DNA of 64,000 bases from Peteryoungia aggregata LMG 23059 (GCF_030814435.1 NZ_JAUSUW010000004.1:346888-410887); one strand, 5' to 3'. Shown: positions 18,157 through 27,061, counted from the first letter of the stretch. Numbers and translations: made by a program. The notes: generated from the sequence alone by a model not told the origin.

Positions 18157-19251
18157 TCAATCGCGGGTGGGAGGGCGGCGGCGCTGAGAGACAGCGGTGC
18201 CGTCCGAAAAGGCAAGCCCTTCCCTTTCGAAGGCATCACGAATGGCCGTGAGCGAATTGGCGCGCGTGGCACGCTCCCCCTCGGCCTCGATACGACGAAT
18301 GGAAGAAACAGAGACCCCGGAAACACGCGAAAGATCCTCAAGAGTCCACTGCAGCATCGCGCGCGCAGCGCGGATCTGCATGGCCGTCAATGTGCCCGCG
18401 TTGCTGCCGCCGTGAGTGGCAGGGCTGCCGAAATCCCGGTGGCGCACAATCATTCCCAGCCATTCATGAGAACGCCCGCCCTTGTGAAGGACGGGTACGG
18501 CACGGGAATGAAACCAGTCATACTCTCCGTTGACCTGCAGGATACGGTGATTGATCACATAGGGTGTCAGCGTGGCGACGGCATGCTCCCAAGCCGCCAC
18601 CATTGCTGGCCTGTCCTCGGGATGGATCGCCTCGACCCAACTCCCGCGCAATACATCCGACTCAAGTTGTCCTGTCAGTGCGGTCCAGCCGTGGGAAAAG
18701 ATCGGTTCGCCGCTCGCGGTGGCGCGCCATTCCATCGTGGCGACGGAGCTGACCAGAGCGCGATATCGGCCAAGCGTTTCGTCAAGGGTCTGGCGATACT
18801 CGTGCTGCAGCGTGACGTCGTGCAGGAGACCCACGGCGCGCGCCGGACGCTGCTCGGCATCCAGCACGACCTCGGAATGGAATTCGATCCAGCGCACGGT
18901 CCGGTCCCCCCGGATGATCCGAAAGTTGCGGTTCACGGGAACACCGGACCGCGTTAGCGGCCATAGATCCTCACAGAGCACCCTGTCCTCTGGATGGACC
19001 CGCTCAAGGATATCGACCATGCGGAATGGCTGCGGCGTTTCCGCTCCGATAATGCGGCTCACACCGGGGCTGCATGTGCACTCTCCGGTCATGAGATCGC
19101 AGGTCCAGAAGCCGGTCGCACCCCGTTCTTCGATAAGCTTCAGGAAATGCGCTGACGAAACCCCCTGCATCCTGCGAGAAGGGTTGGCCTGGTCGCTATC
19201 CTGACCAGATGTCACATCGGCCTGAGCGGAAGGGTCAAGAAAACTTCTCAT
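18157..19251 (-). CDS. PAS-PAS-XRE one-component regulator
   Basis: A 364-aa cytoplasmic protein. Two PAS folds are seen at about residues 35-150 and 165-275; each ends with a PAC-like strand (DRTVRWIEFHSEVV, NGEYDWFHSRAVPVLHKGG) and contains HPEDR. The C-terminal ~70 residues form a helix-turn-helix of the XRE class (MLQWTLEDLSRVSGVSVSSI and RRIEAEGERATRANSL). There is no kinase or GGDEF output, so signal sensing couples directly to DNA binding. The ligand or cofactor is unknown. It is convergent with the tadG-like gene. Confidence 0.82.
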   Translation of the reverse strand: MRSFLDPSAQADVTSGQDSDQANPSRRMQGVSSAHFLKLIEERGATGFWTCDLMTGECTCSPGVSRIIGAETPQPFRMVDILERVHPEDRVLCEDLWPLTRSGVPVNRNFRIIRGDRTVRWIEFHSEVVLDAEQRPARAVGLLHDVTLQHEYRQTLDETLGRYRALVSSVATMEWRATASGEPIFSHGWTALTGQLESDVLRGSWVEAIHPEDRPAMVAAWEHAVATLTPYVINHRILQVNGEYDWFHSRAVPVLHKGGRSHEWLGMIVRHRDFGSPATHGGSNAGTLTAMQIRAARAMLQWTLEDLSRVSGVSVSSIRRIEAEGERATRANSLTAIRDAFEREGLAFSDGTAVSQRRRPPTRD

Positions 19252-19582
19252 TTCGGTTCAGTCTGGTCCGTCCTGCTTTCGGCGCGGGACACCGCTCCAT
19301 TCACCATGCGGCATCTCGCTTGCAGAAGAACGCTAATGCCGAGCCGCTTCGGCGACAAGCATTTCCTGCAGCTCAAGGCCCCGGGGGCGACAGGAATGCG
19401 ACAGGTGAGAAGACCCTATTGCATCCGGAAACGACGACCCCGGTCGAGTTCTTGCAGTTTACCATACCGACTGCAGTCGCCTTTGCCCTCGACGAATACC
19501 GGGCATCGCCCTTGTCGCAACGCTGTGATCATGGCAGGTAAAGGGCATACGCGTTGGCGAAGGCAAAACGAAAGAGCAGAAA
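19252..19582. other. Intergenic region before the small membrane protein
   Basis: No coding potential is convincing. A perfect 12-base palindrome CGACTGCAGTCG lies at 19468-19479. Its role is unknown; it could be a regulator site for either flanking gene. Confidence 0.3.
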
Positions 19583-19753
19583 ATGTCGAACGTCATCAAG
19601 TTCGAGCGTCCACCCGAACCAGAGGCACCGAAGCAGAAGAAAGCGATCTCGCCTGCACTTAGGAAGGCCTTGATCTGGCTCTGTCTTCTCCTCGCCTTCG
19701 TCGGAGCCTGGCTCTATTTCACCCTGCTTGGCGGCGGCGGCGCCACCGCCTGA
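19583..19753 (+). CDS. Small single-pass membrane protein (56 aa)
   Basis: An ATG at 19583 after AGAGCAGAAA opens a 57-codon frame. The product starts MSNVIKFERPPEPEAPKQKK, a charged, proline-rich cytoplasmic head, followed by a membrane helix (ALIWLCLLLAFVGAWLYFTL) and a glycine-alanine tail. This head-plus-helix pattern resembles small conserved rhizobial proteins of unknown function. It is convergent with kdgK, with 14 bases between the stops. No function is assigned. Confidence 0.7.
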   Translation: MSNVIKFERPPEPEAPKQKKAISPALRKALIWLCLLLAFVGAWLYFTLLGGGGATA

Positions 19754-19767
19754 ACGTTGAACAGGTG

Positions 19768-20700
19768 CTAGGCGCCTGTCGCCTCCCGCACCAAGGCACC
19801 CCGTGCGCCGATAACTTTTGTCGCAAGGCTTGCCCCTGATGCAATCGCCTCACGGGTCGTTGCGCCGTTGATTTCGGCGGCGAGAAACCCCGCATTGAAA
19901 CTGTCTCCAGCCGCTGTGGTATCGACCACGCGCTCTGCAGACGGCACCGCCAAAGTGGCAATCGATCCGTCTTCGCAGGTGAACGTCACAGCTCCCGCTC
20001 CGTTCTTGACCACAACCCGTCGCACACCCTCAGCTAGGTAGCGCCTGATCGTTGCTTGCGGATCGGTATCTCCAAACCAGGTCGCTTCATCCTCAAACGA
20101 GGGCAGACAGAGGTCACTGATCGCCGCTGCGCGATGAATCCAGCCGCGCATGACCTCCGTGTTGTCCCAGAGCCGAGGCCTCAGATTGGGGTCGAAAACG
20201 ACCGTGCCTCCGCGGCCGGCAAAGTGACTGAGAGCCTCGATCAAGGCGAGACGATCCTGGTTTGAGAGGATCGCCAGCGTGATGCCCGACCAGTAGGCGA
20301 TATCCGCATTTTTCAACGCGCGACCAAGAGCTTCCGGATCACTCGCAAGCCTCTTCGCGGCGCTGTCGCTGCGCCAGTAGGTGAAGCTCCGCTCCCCATC
20401 CTTGAGCGTGATGTAGTAGAGGCCGATCGTCTTGTCGGAGAGGCGGCGGATATGGTCCGTGCCAATTCCCTCGGCCCGGAAGAAATCCACCATCCTGTCT
20501 GAAAGACCGTCCGTGCCGACCGCCGTCAGATAGTCGATCTGCCAGTCGGACCCGAGACTGTGGCGAAGGTAGAAGGCTGTGTTCAGCGTATCACCGGCGA
20601 AACCCATGTTCAGCAGGGCTGGCATTTCGGCCTCCGAAAGCTCGCCCATGCATTCGCCGATAGAGACAATCCGTCCCATATTCGCCACCCCGTTTCTCAT
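19768..20700 (-). CDS. kdgK: 2-dehydro-3-deoxygluconokinase (PfkB family sugar kinase)
   Basis: A 310-aa ribokinase-fold enzyme. It shows the PfkB N-terminal pattern GRIVSIGECMGELSE, the substrate lid region GFAGDTLNTAFYLRH and the C-terminal PfkB signature DTTAAGDSFNAGFLAA with its catalytic aspartate. It phosphorylates 2-keto-3-deoxygluconate in uronate and pectin catabolism. ATG 20700 follows AGGA; a second ATG (MGRIV, 20679) also has a good ribosome site and matches the family start better. It lies 11 bases after kduD, in one operon with it and the GntR gene. Confidence 0.88.
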   Translation of the reverse strand: MRNGVANMGRIVSIGECMGELSEAEMPALLNMGFAGDTLNTAFYLRHSLGSDWQIDYLTAVGTDGLSDRMVDFFRAEGIGTDHIRRLSDKTIGLYYITLKDGERSFTYWRSDSAAKRLASDPEALGRALKNADIAYWSGITLAILSNQDRLALIEALSHFAGRGGTVVFDPNLRPRLWDNTEVMRGWIHRAAAISDLCLPSFEDEATWFGDTDPQATIRRYLAEGVRRVVVKNGAGAVTFTCEDGSIATLAVPSAERVVDTTAAGDSFNAGFLAAEINGATTREAIASGASLATKVIGARGALVREATGA

Positions 20701-20711
20701 TCCGGTCCTGC

Positions 20712-21467
20712 TTAACGCGCCAGCCAGCCGCCGTCGACGGGCAGGATCGTGCCATGGACATAAGCGGAGGCATCGGATGCGAGAAAGACCGCGGCACCAC
20801 CGAGTTCTTCCGGATTGCCCCAGCGCCCGGCCGGGATTCGCGCCAGGATATCTCTCGATCGCTTCGGGTCCTCACGCAGCGCCGTCGTGTTGTTGGTCAC
20901 GAAGTATCCCGGCGCGATCGCGTTAACGTTGATGCCCTTGCCAGCCCATTCGCAGGCGAGAAGACGGGTCAGTCCTGCAAGCCCGCTTTTCGATGCCGTG
21001 TAGGACGGAATGCGGATACCGCCCTGAAACGAGAGCATGGAAGCGATGTTGATGATCTTCCCGCGCCCATTGGGGATCATGCGTTTGGCGGCCGCCTGAG
21101 ACAGGAAAAAGGCCGTCTTCAGGTTGACATCCATGACCGCATCCCAGTCGGCCTCGGAAAAGTCGAGGGCATCGGCGCGACGGATGATGCCGGCATTGTT
21201 GACAAGGATATCAACGGATCCGAAGGCCGAGATCGCTGCCTCGACGATGGCGTCGACCGGCTCGATCGTCGAGAGATCCGCCGAGAAGGCAGCGAACCGA
21301 CCGCCCATATCGGTGATCATCTTCTGCGTTTCCCCCATGCTCGATCGACCGACGCCGAGAACGGCGGCGCCCGCACCCGCGAGCGCAACAGCAATGGCCT
21401 GACCGATCCCGGTATTGGCGCCGGTAACGATGGCCGTACGGCCGGAAAGATCGAAGGATGACGTCAT
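20712..21467 (-). CDS. kduD: 2-deoxy-D-gluconate 3-dehydrogenase (KduD-type SDR)
   Basis: A 251-aa classical short-chain dehydrogenase. NAD site TGANTGIGQAIA is at residue ~15, NNAGIIRR at ~90, the catalytic serine in IASMLSFQGG, and the Tyr-x3-Lys pair in SYTASKSGLAG. The C-terminal HGTILPVDGGWLAR is typical of KduD. It reduces or oxidises 5-keto-4-deoxyuronate-derived 2,5-diketo-3-deoxygluconate to 2-keto-3-deoxygluconate, the substrate of the kinase next door. Its operon position behind a GntR gene supports this role. Confidence 0.85.
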   Translation of the reverse strand: MTSSFDLSGRTAIVTGANTGIGQAIAVALAGAGAAVLGVGRSSMGETQKMITDMGGRFAAFSADLSTIEPVDAIVEAAISAFGSVDILVNNAGIIRRADALDFSEADWDAVMDVNLKTAFFLSQAAAKRMIPNGRGKIINIASMLSFQGGIRIPSYTASKSGLAGLTRLLACEWAGKGINVNAIAPGYFVTNNTTALREDPKRSRDILARIPAGRWGNPEELGGAAVFLASDASAYVHGTILPVDGGWLAR

Positions 21468-21511
21468 GATGGAACTCCCGAAGTGTGTAGTGAAAGTCGC
21501 CCGTTGCAGCG

Positions 21512-22246
21512 CTAGGTCTCGTCGATGAACAGTGTGGGATCGAGATGCTCGATATCCTGCAGTTCCTCGGTCATCCGACCGATGTGCTGGCTCATCGACA
21601 GGACCGCCTGACTGCCGTCGCGGCGACTGATTCCGTCGATGATTGCGGCGTGCTCGGCAATCACCAGGTCGAGCCGCCCCGCCTGCGGCAAGGTGATATA
21701 GCGGTAGCGATCGATCTGTACCTTGACCTGCGCAATCACCGTCCAGATGCCTGGATAGCCGGCCATTTGGGCAATCAATTGATGGAAGTCGGAATCAATC
21801 CGATGGAAAGCCGCGATGTCTCCGGCTTGTGCGGCCGTTTCGAGAGCCACCTGGTTGGCGTTCAGCTCGACCAGCCGCTCATCCTGCACGGCAGCGACCG
21901 CCAGTGAGACCGTCGTTGCCTCCAGCGCCTTTCGAATGAGGATCGCCTCATAGAGCGCTCGTCGGGGGATACGGGCAACGAAGGTACCCGATTGCGGATA
22001 GATTTCGACGAGCCCCTCGTCGGCCAGTCGCAACAGGGCCTCGCGCACGGGCGTCCGACTGACGCCAAAATGCTGGCCAAGCTGCTTTTCGTTCAGCATG
22101 TCGAGCGGCTTCAATTCCATCCGCACGATCTGGTCACGAAGGGCAGCGTGAATATGGGTGGCGGCGCGTCCGTCACGCGTACGGCCCCGATGGTGTTCCG
22201 TCGGCACGGATCGGGTTCGCCGCCCGCCTTTGTCTCGTTCCACCAT
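21512..22246 (-). CDS. GntR-family (FCD) transcriptional regulator
   Basis: A 244-aa regulator. The N-terminal winged helix has LGQHFGVSRTPVREALLRL and DEGLVEIYPQSGTFVARI; the rest is an all-helical FCD effector domain with the metal-binding histidines in RIDSDFHQLI, EHAAIIDGI and MSQHIGRM. I choose ATG 22246, five bases after a GGAGG; GTG 22258 in frame overlaps that site. It is the first gene of the operon with kduD and kdgK, and probably senses a uronate-derived sugar acid. Confidence 0.88.
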   Translation of the reverse strand: MVERDKGGRRTRSVPTEHHRGRTRDGRAATHIHAALRDQIVRMELKPLDMLNEKQLGQHFGVSRTPVREALLRLADEGLVEIYPQSGTFVARIPRRALYEAILIRKALEATTVSLAVAAVQDERLVELNANQVALETAAQAGDIAAFHRIDSDFHQLIAQMAGYPGIWTVIAQVKVQIDRYRYITLPQAGRLDLVIAEHAAIIDGISRRDGSQAVLSMSQHIGRMTEELQDIEHLDPTLFIDET

Positions 22247-22260
22247 GCGCCCCTCCACAA

Positions 22261-22287
22261 CTGATATACTAATATTTCAGATATCAG
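22261..22287. promoter_or_regulatory. Candidate GntR operator
   Basis: Seven-base arms CTGATAT and ATATCAG are separated by 13 AT-rich bases, directly upstream of the GntR start. Position and symmetry fit autoregulation by the FCD regulator. It is not a proven site. Confidence 0.45.
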
Positions 22288-22735
22288 GATCTGTAAACCG
22301 ATTGAGTTGTGGACGGCCCCAGTTCGATGCAAGAGGCTCACGAAGACGACGCCATATCCGCTGGATTAAGCAGTCGCGAGGGTATCGACCGGTCTTCGGA
22401 ATGCAGAGCAACCGGCACGGTGATGACGTCGAGCGAAACGTCTTCCGTTCGTGATTGGTCCTTCTCGTCGTGCTCTATAAGGCCTTAGTAGCCAGCGCCG
22501 CGGGGAAGCGAGGCTAATCGGCGTACTCATTCACGGCTTCAGCAGCAAAGAGCGAGATGCTTGCTGGGCCGCCAGCGAACCGACCGCGCCTGATGGGATG
22601 ACAAGATCGATCAAAGGCCACGGCCTCCAACGCGGAGAACATGGAGGCCTCTACGAGCGGATCATCCGCCACGGGAACGAAAGACAAGCTCGTCACGGCG
22701 AGGATCACCTGTACCGCGACGAACGAGATGCCTGC
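22288..22735. other. Non-coding stretch between GntR and methyltransferase genes
   Basis: About 450 bases with only short, unconvincing open frames. No repeats, tRNA or IS ends are visible. It may hold the GntR operon promoter and eroded sequence. Confidence 0.35.
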
Positions 22736-23539
22736 TCATTTCTCCGCGCTGATGGCATAACGATGCTGGGTCGCCCGCTCGAGACCTTTGAAGAACGAGA
22801 AGTTCCTGCGTTGAGCCCGATGAATTGCGGCCATGTCCTGATCGACCGTGACTTTCGAGAATCCGGCCGCCCGCAACAGCTCCGCGACGGCGTTCGCATG
22901 CGCACCGTGAGAAAAATGCACGCGCGATAGAATACGATTATGCGTCTCGGCCATGTCGCGGTTCGGTGCGCCGTGCACCGCATCCCGGGCAAGGCCGAGC
23001 TTGGCGGCCATCTGCGTGAGCCGCTTCATGAGTCTGGTCAGCACCGAAGTGTTGACGAAATCTCCATCGACGATCAGCACCTTGCCTCCCGTTTTCAACA
23101 GGCGATGCCACTCCTGAAAACAGGCCAGCGGATCGACCAGGGTCCAGACCAGATGCCGGTTGGTGATCGCATCATAGCTCTCATCTGCCTCCATGGTCCG
23201 CTCGGCATCCCCAACCAGGAAGCGAATCTGACGTCCACGCGCCTTTGCCTTTGCCTTCGCGCGTTCGAGCATGGGCTCCGCCCAGTCCAGTCCGGTGACC
23301 CGGAATCCGAGATCATCCAACAGGTGTGAAACGACGGCGGTGCCACAGGCGAGGTCGAGGGCTGATCTCCCCTCTCCCGGACCCAGGTGCTTCAAGATAA
23401 GCGCATGCCAGGCTGCTCTCTCTTCTTCGGAGAAGATCTCGTGTCCCGGCTGGTTGTCGAACGTCTCTGCCCGCAATGACCAATAGGCTTTGATTTCGTC
23501 ACGAAGATCATGATTGGAAAGGGCGCTAACTGCTTGCAT
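22736..23539 (-). CDS. Class I SAM-dependent methyltransferase
   Basis: A 267-aa Rossmann-fold methyltransferase. Motif I is ALDLACGTAVVSHLL near residue 60, then VTGLDWAEPMLERAK (motif II acidic residue), FLVGDAERT, and HRLLKTGGKVLIVDGD (motif post-III). The protein belongs to the Methyltransf_11 type; the substrate is unknown. Its start is at 23539, 116 bases from a divergent iron-type ABC operon. The shared spacer has an IRO box, so a role in siderophore or metallophore handling is plausible. Confidence 0.85.
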   Translation of the reverse strand: MQAVSALSNHDLRDEIKAYWSLRAETFDNQPGHEIFSEEERAAWHALILKHLGPGEGRSALDLACGTAVVSHLLDDLGFRVTGLDWAEPMLERAKAKAKARGRQIRFLVGDAERTMEADESYDAITNRHLVWTLVDPLACFQEWHRLLKTGGKVLIVDGDFVNTSVLTRLMKRLTQMAAKLGLARDAVHGAPNRDMAETHNRILSRVHFSHGAHANAVAELLRAAGFSKVTVDQDMAAIHRAQRRNFSFFKGLERATQHRYAISAEK

Positions 23540-23595
23540 TGTTTTGTTCTTCCGGATCGGTTCGAAGAGGTTGGAACCCTTCTAAAAGATATTTC

Positions 23596-23624
23596 TTGAC
23601 TGAGGAAGTCATAAAAACATAGAT
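23596..23624 (+). promoter_or_regulatory. Promoter with IRO box (RirA-type) for the iron ABC operon
   Basis: A -35 element TTGACT (23596-23601) and a -10-like ATAGAT (23619-23624) are 17 bases apart. Overlapping the -35 is TGACT-GAGGA-AGTCA (23597-23611), a perfect inverted repeat that also fits the TGA-N9-TCA consensus predicted for the rhizobial iron regulator RirA. Repression under iron sufficiency follows if RirA binds here. Start of the first gene is 31 bases downstream. Confidence 0.6.
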
Positions 23625-23655
23625 CACGGCACAATCACAAGCAGGAGAACTGATC

Positions 23656-24795
23656 GTGTTCAAGATGGAGAAGGTGGCTTCTGCCGCCGCGATTTCGCTC
23701 GTCCTTTTTTCAAGCGTCGCACTGGCCGGCGAGACTGTGAAGATCAAGGACATCACCGGTCGTGAAGTCGAGGTGAGCGTTCCGGTCGAACGCGTGATCC
23801 TCGGCGAAGGTCGCCAGATCTATTTCACCGCAGCGCTCGACACCGACAATCCGTTCGGCCGCGTCGTCGGCTGGCGCGACGACTTCAAGAAGGCCGATCT
23901 CGACGGCTACAACATCTACCTCCAGAAATTCCCGGAGATGGAAAAGATCCCGACTTTCGGCGGCATGAAGGACGGCACCTTCGACATTGAGCAGGCTGTT
24001 GCGCTGAAGCCCGACGTCATCATCATGAACACGGAAGCGAAGTCCGCGACCGAAGAGAGCGGCTATATCGAAAAGCTCGCCGCCGTCGGCATTCCGCTCG
24101 TCTATATCGACTTCCGCGAGAAGCCGATGGAAAACACCGATGATTCCATGCGCATCATCGGCAAGCTCTTTGGCAAGGAAGAGCGTGCAGAAGATTTCGT
24201 CAAGTTCCACGATGAACAGATCGCCAAGGTGACAGACGTGCTGGCCAAGCAGGTCGACCTCAAGAAGCCGGTTGTCTTCATGGAGCGCGCCGGTGGCTAT
24301 TCCGACGATTGCTGCATGTCCTTCGGCAACGAGAACTTCGGCAAGATGGTCGAACTTGCCGGCGGCATCAACATGGCAAAGGACATCATTCCTGGCACCT
24401 TCGGTACCGTCAATCCTGAGCAGATCATCGCCTCGAACCCGGACCAGGTCATCGTGACCGGCTCGAACTGGGAGCTCTATGTTCCCGGCGGCAAGTGGGT
24501 CGGCGTCGGCCCGGGCGCCGACAAGGCTGAAGCCGCACGCAAGCTCTCCGAACTGATGAAGCGCCCCGGCTTCACGGACATCAAGGCCGTCACGGACGGA
24601 AACGTTCACGCCATCTGGCACCAGTTCTACAACAGCCCCTACCAGTTCGTTGCCGTCCAGCAGATCGCAAAGTGGCTCCATCCGGATCTCTTCAAGGACG
24701 TCGATGCCGAGGCAACCTTCAAGGAAATGCATGAGCGCTTCCTGCCGGTTGAATACCATTCCGGCTACTTTGCCTCGCTGAAGGCTGGTTCCTAA
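23656..24795 (+). CDS. Iron/siderophore-type ABC transporter substrate-binding protein 1
   Basis: A 379-aa class III (FepB/BtuF fold) periplasmic receptor. A signal peptide (VASAAAISLVLFSSVALAG) is followed by KIKDITGREVEVSVPVERV, the typical first strand. A rigid linking helix lies in the middle, with a CysCys pair in YSDDCCMSFGNENFGKMVE. GTG 23656 is taken as the start because GGAGA is seven bases upstream; ATG 23665 is an alternative. A closely similar paralog follows. A heme, siderophore or metallophore ligand is likely; the pair cannot be assigned further. Confidence 0.87.
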   Translation: MFKMEKVASAAAISLVLFSSVALAGETVKIKDITGREVEVSVPVERVILGEGRQIYFTAALDTDNPFGRVVGWRDDFKKADLDGYNIYLQKFPEMEKIPTFGGMKDGTFDIEQAVALKPDVIIMNTEAKSATEESGYIEKLAAVGIPLVYIDFREKPMENTDDSMRIIGKLFGKEERAEDFVKFHDEQIAKVTDVLAKQVDLKKPVVFMERAGGYSDDCCMSFGNENFGKMVELAGGINMAKDIIPGTFGTVNPEQIIASNPDQVIVTGSNWELYVPGGKWVGVGPGADKAEAARKLSELMKRPGFTDIKAVTDGNVHAIWHQFYNSPYQFVAVQQIAKWLHPDLFKDVDAEATFKEMHERFLPVEYHSGYFASLKAGS

Positions 24796-24805
24796 CGACC
24801 CTATC

Positions 24806-24838
24806 GCCGGCACCCGTTCCAACTTTCCGGGTGCCGGC
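24806..24838 (+). other. Strong stem-loop between the paralogous binding-protein genes
   Basis: A perfect eleven-base stem (GCCGGCACCCG at 24806 and CGGGTGCCGGC at 24828) with an eleven-base loop is followed by CTCTTTC. It can be an attenuator or 3' protective hairpin that favours the first binding protein. Confidence 0.65.
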
Positions 24839-24857
24839 CTCTTTCGAGGATGACAGC

Positions 24858-25994
24858 ATGATGTTGGCGAAGTTTCTCGGGGCGGTGATCGCCCTTTCAG
24901 CCGTTTTTGGCTCCCCTGTGCTGGCTGCCGAGGTCATCGACATCACCGGTCGCAAGGTCGAGATCGACCTGCCGGCCAAGCGTGTCCTGGTCGGTGAAGC
25001 CCGGCAGATCCACACGATCGCGGCCCTGACCGGCGATCATCTCCTCGACCGCATCGTCGGGTGGCGAGATGACTTCTTCACCAAGGATCCCGACAGCTAT
25101 CAGGCTTATGCCGAGCGCTTCCCCGCGCTCGCGACCCTTCCCCGCTTCGGCTATGTCGCAAACAGCACCTTCGATCTCGAGGCGGCGATCATGCTTGCGC
25201 CCGATGTGATCACGCTCAATATCGAATCCCAGAAGGTTGCGGTTGAAAGCGGCATGGAGGCGAAGGCCGCCGCTGCTGGCATTGCCATCGTCTATGTCGA
25301 TTTCCGCGTTGATGCAGCAAAGAACACCGAAAACAGCATTCGCATCCTGGGCCAGATCTTCGGCGCAGACGGCAGGGCAGAGGATCTGATCGCCTATCGC
25401 CGCGAACAGTTGGCACGGGTCACCGACAGGCTGGCGAAGGTGGCGGATATTGTACGACCCAAGGTCTTTATCGAGCGGGCTCCCGGCAATGATGCCGAAA
25501 ACGGCTGCTGCCGCAGCTTCGGTCCCTATAACTTTGGCGAAATGGTTGAACAGGCCGGCGGGCACAATATCGCAGCCGACGTGATCAAGACCACGTTTGG
25601 CGATATCAATCTCGAGCAGCTGATCATCGAGGACCCTGATCTCTACATTGCCACCGGCTCGAACTGGGCGGCTGAATCCAAGACGAACCGTTTCGTCCAT
25701 GTTGGTCGCGGTGCCGATCCTGCCGCTGCAAAGGCGAAGCTGAAGACCCTGATGGAACGCACCGGGTTTCCCGAGCTGACGGCCGTAAAGACCGGCCATG
25801 TGCATGCCGTCTGGCACCAGTTCTACGGCGTGCCTTACGAGTTCGTGGCAGTCCAGCAATTTGCCAAATGGTTCCACCCCGATCTCTTTGCCGATCTCGA
25901 TCCGGAGGCAACCTTCCGGGACCTTCACGAACGGTTCCTGCCGGTACCCTACAAATCCGGATATTTTGCCTCTCTGAATGAGGAGACGAACTGA
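24858..25994 (+). CDS. Iron/siderophore-type ABC transporter substrate-binding protein 2
   Basis: A 378-aa paralog of the preceding receptor. It has a signal peptide (MMLAKFLGAVIALSAVFGS) and the same landmarks: EVIDITGRKVEIDLPAKRV, GWRDDFFTKDPDSYQAY, the CysCys pair in NGCCRSFGPYNFGEMVE, and a shared tail ending in KSGYFASL. The GTG at 24831 in frame lies inside the upstream hairpin, so ATG 24858 is chosen (GAGGA seven bases before). Its stop overlaps the permease start (TGATG). Two receptors for one channel suggest two related ligands. Confidence 0.87.
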   Translation: MMLAKFLGAVIALSAVFGSPVLAAEVIDITGRKVEIDLPAKRVLVGEARQIHTIAALTGDHLLDRIVGWRDDFFTKDPDSYQAYAERFPALATLPRFGYVANSTFDLEAAIMLAPDVITLNIESQKVAVESGMEAKAAAAGIAIVYVDFRVDAAKNTENSIRILGQIFGADGRAEDLIAYRREQLARVTDRLAKVADIVRPKVFIERAPGNDAENGCCRSFGPYNFGEMVEQAGGHNIAADVIKTTFGDINLEQLIIEDPDLYIATGSNWAAESKTNRFVHVGRGADPAAAKAKLKTLMERTGFPELTAVKTGHVHAVWHQFYGVPYEFVAVQQFAKWFHPDLFADLDPEATFRDLHERFLPVPYKSGYFASLNEETN

Positions 25995-27061
25995 TGGCGG
26001 CCGCAATTGAAGGCGTCGAAATGGCGGAGGGGCGCACGCGCTACCGCGCCATCGCTGCACGCCGCACTGGCATTCTCGGTTTGCTGGTCCTGGCACTGCT
26101 TCTCAGCATAGCGGTCGATATGGCCTATGGCCCGGCCCGCTACAGCCTGACGGAGGTCATCTCGACGATCTGGAATCCGGCAGGTGCCAGCAATCAGCTC
26201 CGCGTCGTCATCTGGGACATCCGCATGCCGATCGCCTTGATGGCGGTGACGGTCGGCGCCTGCCTGTCGTTGGCCGGTGCGCAGATGCAGACTATCCTCG
26301 CCAACCCGCTGGCCAGCCCCTTTACGCTTGGCATTTCGGCTGCCGCCGGTTTTGGTGCAGCACTCGGCCTTGTCGCGGGCGTCGCGGTCTTTCCGGCCGC
26401 CGTTCAATACATGGTGCCGATCAATGCCTTCCTCATGGCGATGCTTGCATCCCTGTTCATCTACAGCGTCTCGACGCTCCGGGGCGTGACGGTCGAAACG
26501 ATCATCCTTCTCGGGATCGCCCTTGTCTTTACGTTCAACGCGCTGCTCTCGTTGCTCGAATACCTCGCGTCCGAACAGGCGCTCGCTGCTGTGGTCTTCT
26601 GGACCATGGGCTCGCTGACCAAGGCCACCTGGGCCAAGGTCGGGGTGACCTTGGCCGTGCTCGTTGTCTGTGTGCCGCTCTTTGCCCGCCGTGCCTGGGC
26701 GCTGACAGCGCTTCGCCTCGGAGATGACAAGGCTGCCTCCTTCGGCGTCAACGTCAAGGCCCTCAGGCTGGAAACCATGATGCTGGTCAGCCTGCTTGCC
26801 GCCATTCCGGTTTCCTTTGTCGGCACGATCGGCTTCATCGGCCTCGTCGGCCCGCATATCGCCCGGATGCTGGTGGGCGAAGACCAGCGGTTCTTCCTGC
26901 CGGGATCGGTTCTGTGCGGCGCGCTTCTTCTGTCCGTCACGTCGGTCGTGTCAAAGACGATCATTCCCGGCGCGATCATGCCGATCGGGGTGATTACCGC
27001 TCTTGTCGGCGTCCCCTTCTTCTTCTCCCTCATTTTCACCAACAGGAGGCGCGCATGGTAG
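25994..27061 (+). CDS. FecCD-family ABC transporter permease
   Basis: A 355-aa inner-membrane protein with about nine to ten helices. FecCD landmarks are RMPIALMAVTVGACLSLAGA, QTILANPLASPFTLGISAAA, the coupling loop around LGDDKAASFGVNVKAL, and FIGLVGPHIARMLVGEDQR. It transports iron complexes, heme or cobalamin-type ligands. It overlaps both neighbours (one base upstream, seven bases with the ATPase). A single permease gene implies a homodimer. No TonB-dependent receptor is present in this window. Confidence 0.92.
   Translation: MAAAIEGVEMAEGRTRYRAIAARRTGILGLLVLALLLSIAVDMAYGPARYSLTEVISTIWNPAGASNQLRVVIWDIRMPIALMAVTVGACLSLAGAQMQTILANPLASPFTLGISAAAGFGAALGLVAGVAVFPAAVQYMVPINAFLMAMLASLFIYSVSTLRGVTVETIILLGIALVFTFNALLSLLEYLASEQALAAVVFWTMGSLTKATWAKVGVTLAVLVVCVPLFARRAWALTALRLGDDKAASFGVNVKALRLETMMLVSLLAAIPVSFVGTIGFIGLVGPHIARMLVGEDQRFFLPGSVLCGALLLSVTSVVSKTIIPGAIMPIGVITALVGVPFFFSLIFTNRRRAW

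Noticed and set aside
22514..22708. 64-codon minus-strand frame
   Set aside because: No family, no good start context; left as non-coding.
24897..26096. 399-codon minus-strand frame opposite the second iron receptor
   Set aside because: Shadow of the receptor gene, no motifs.
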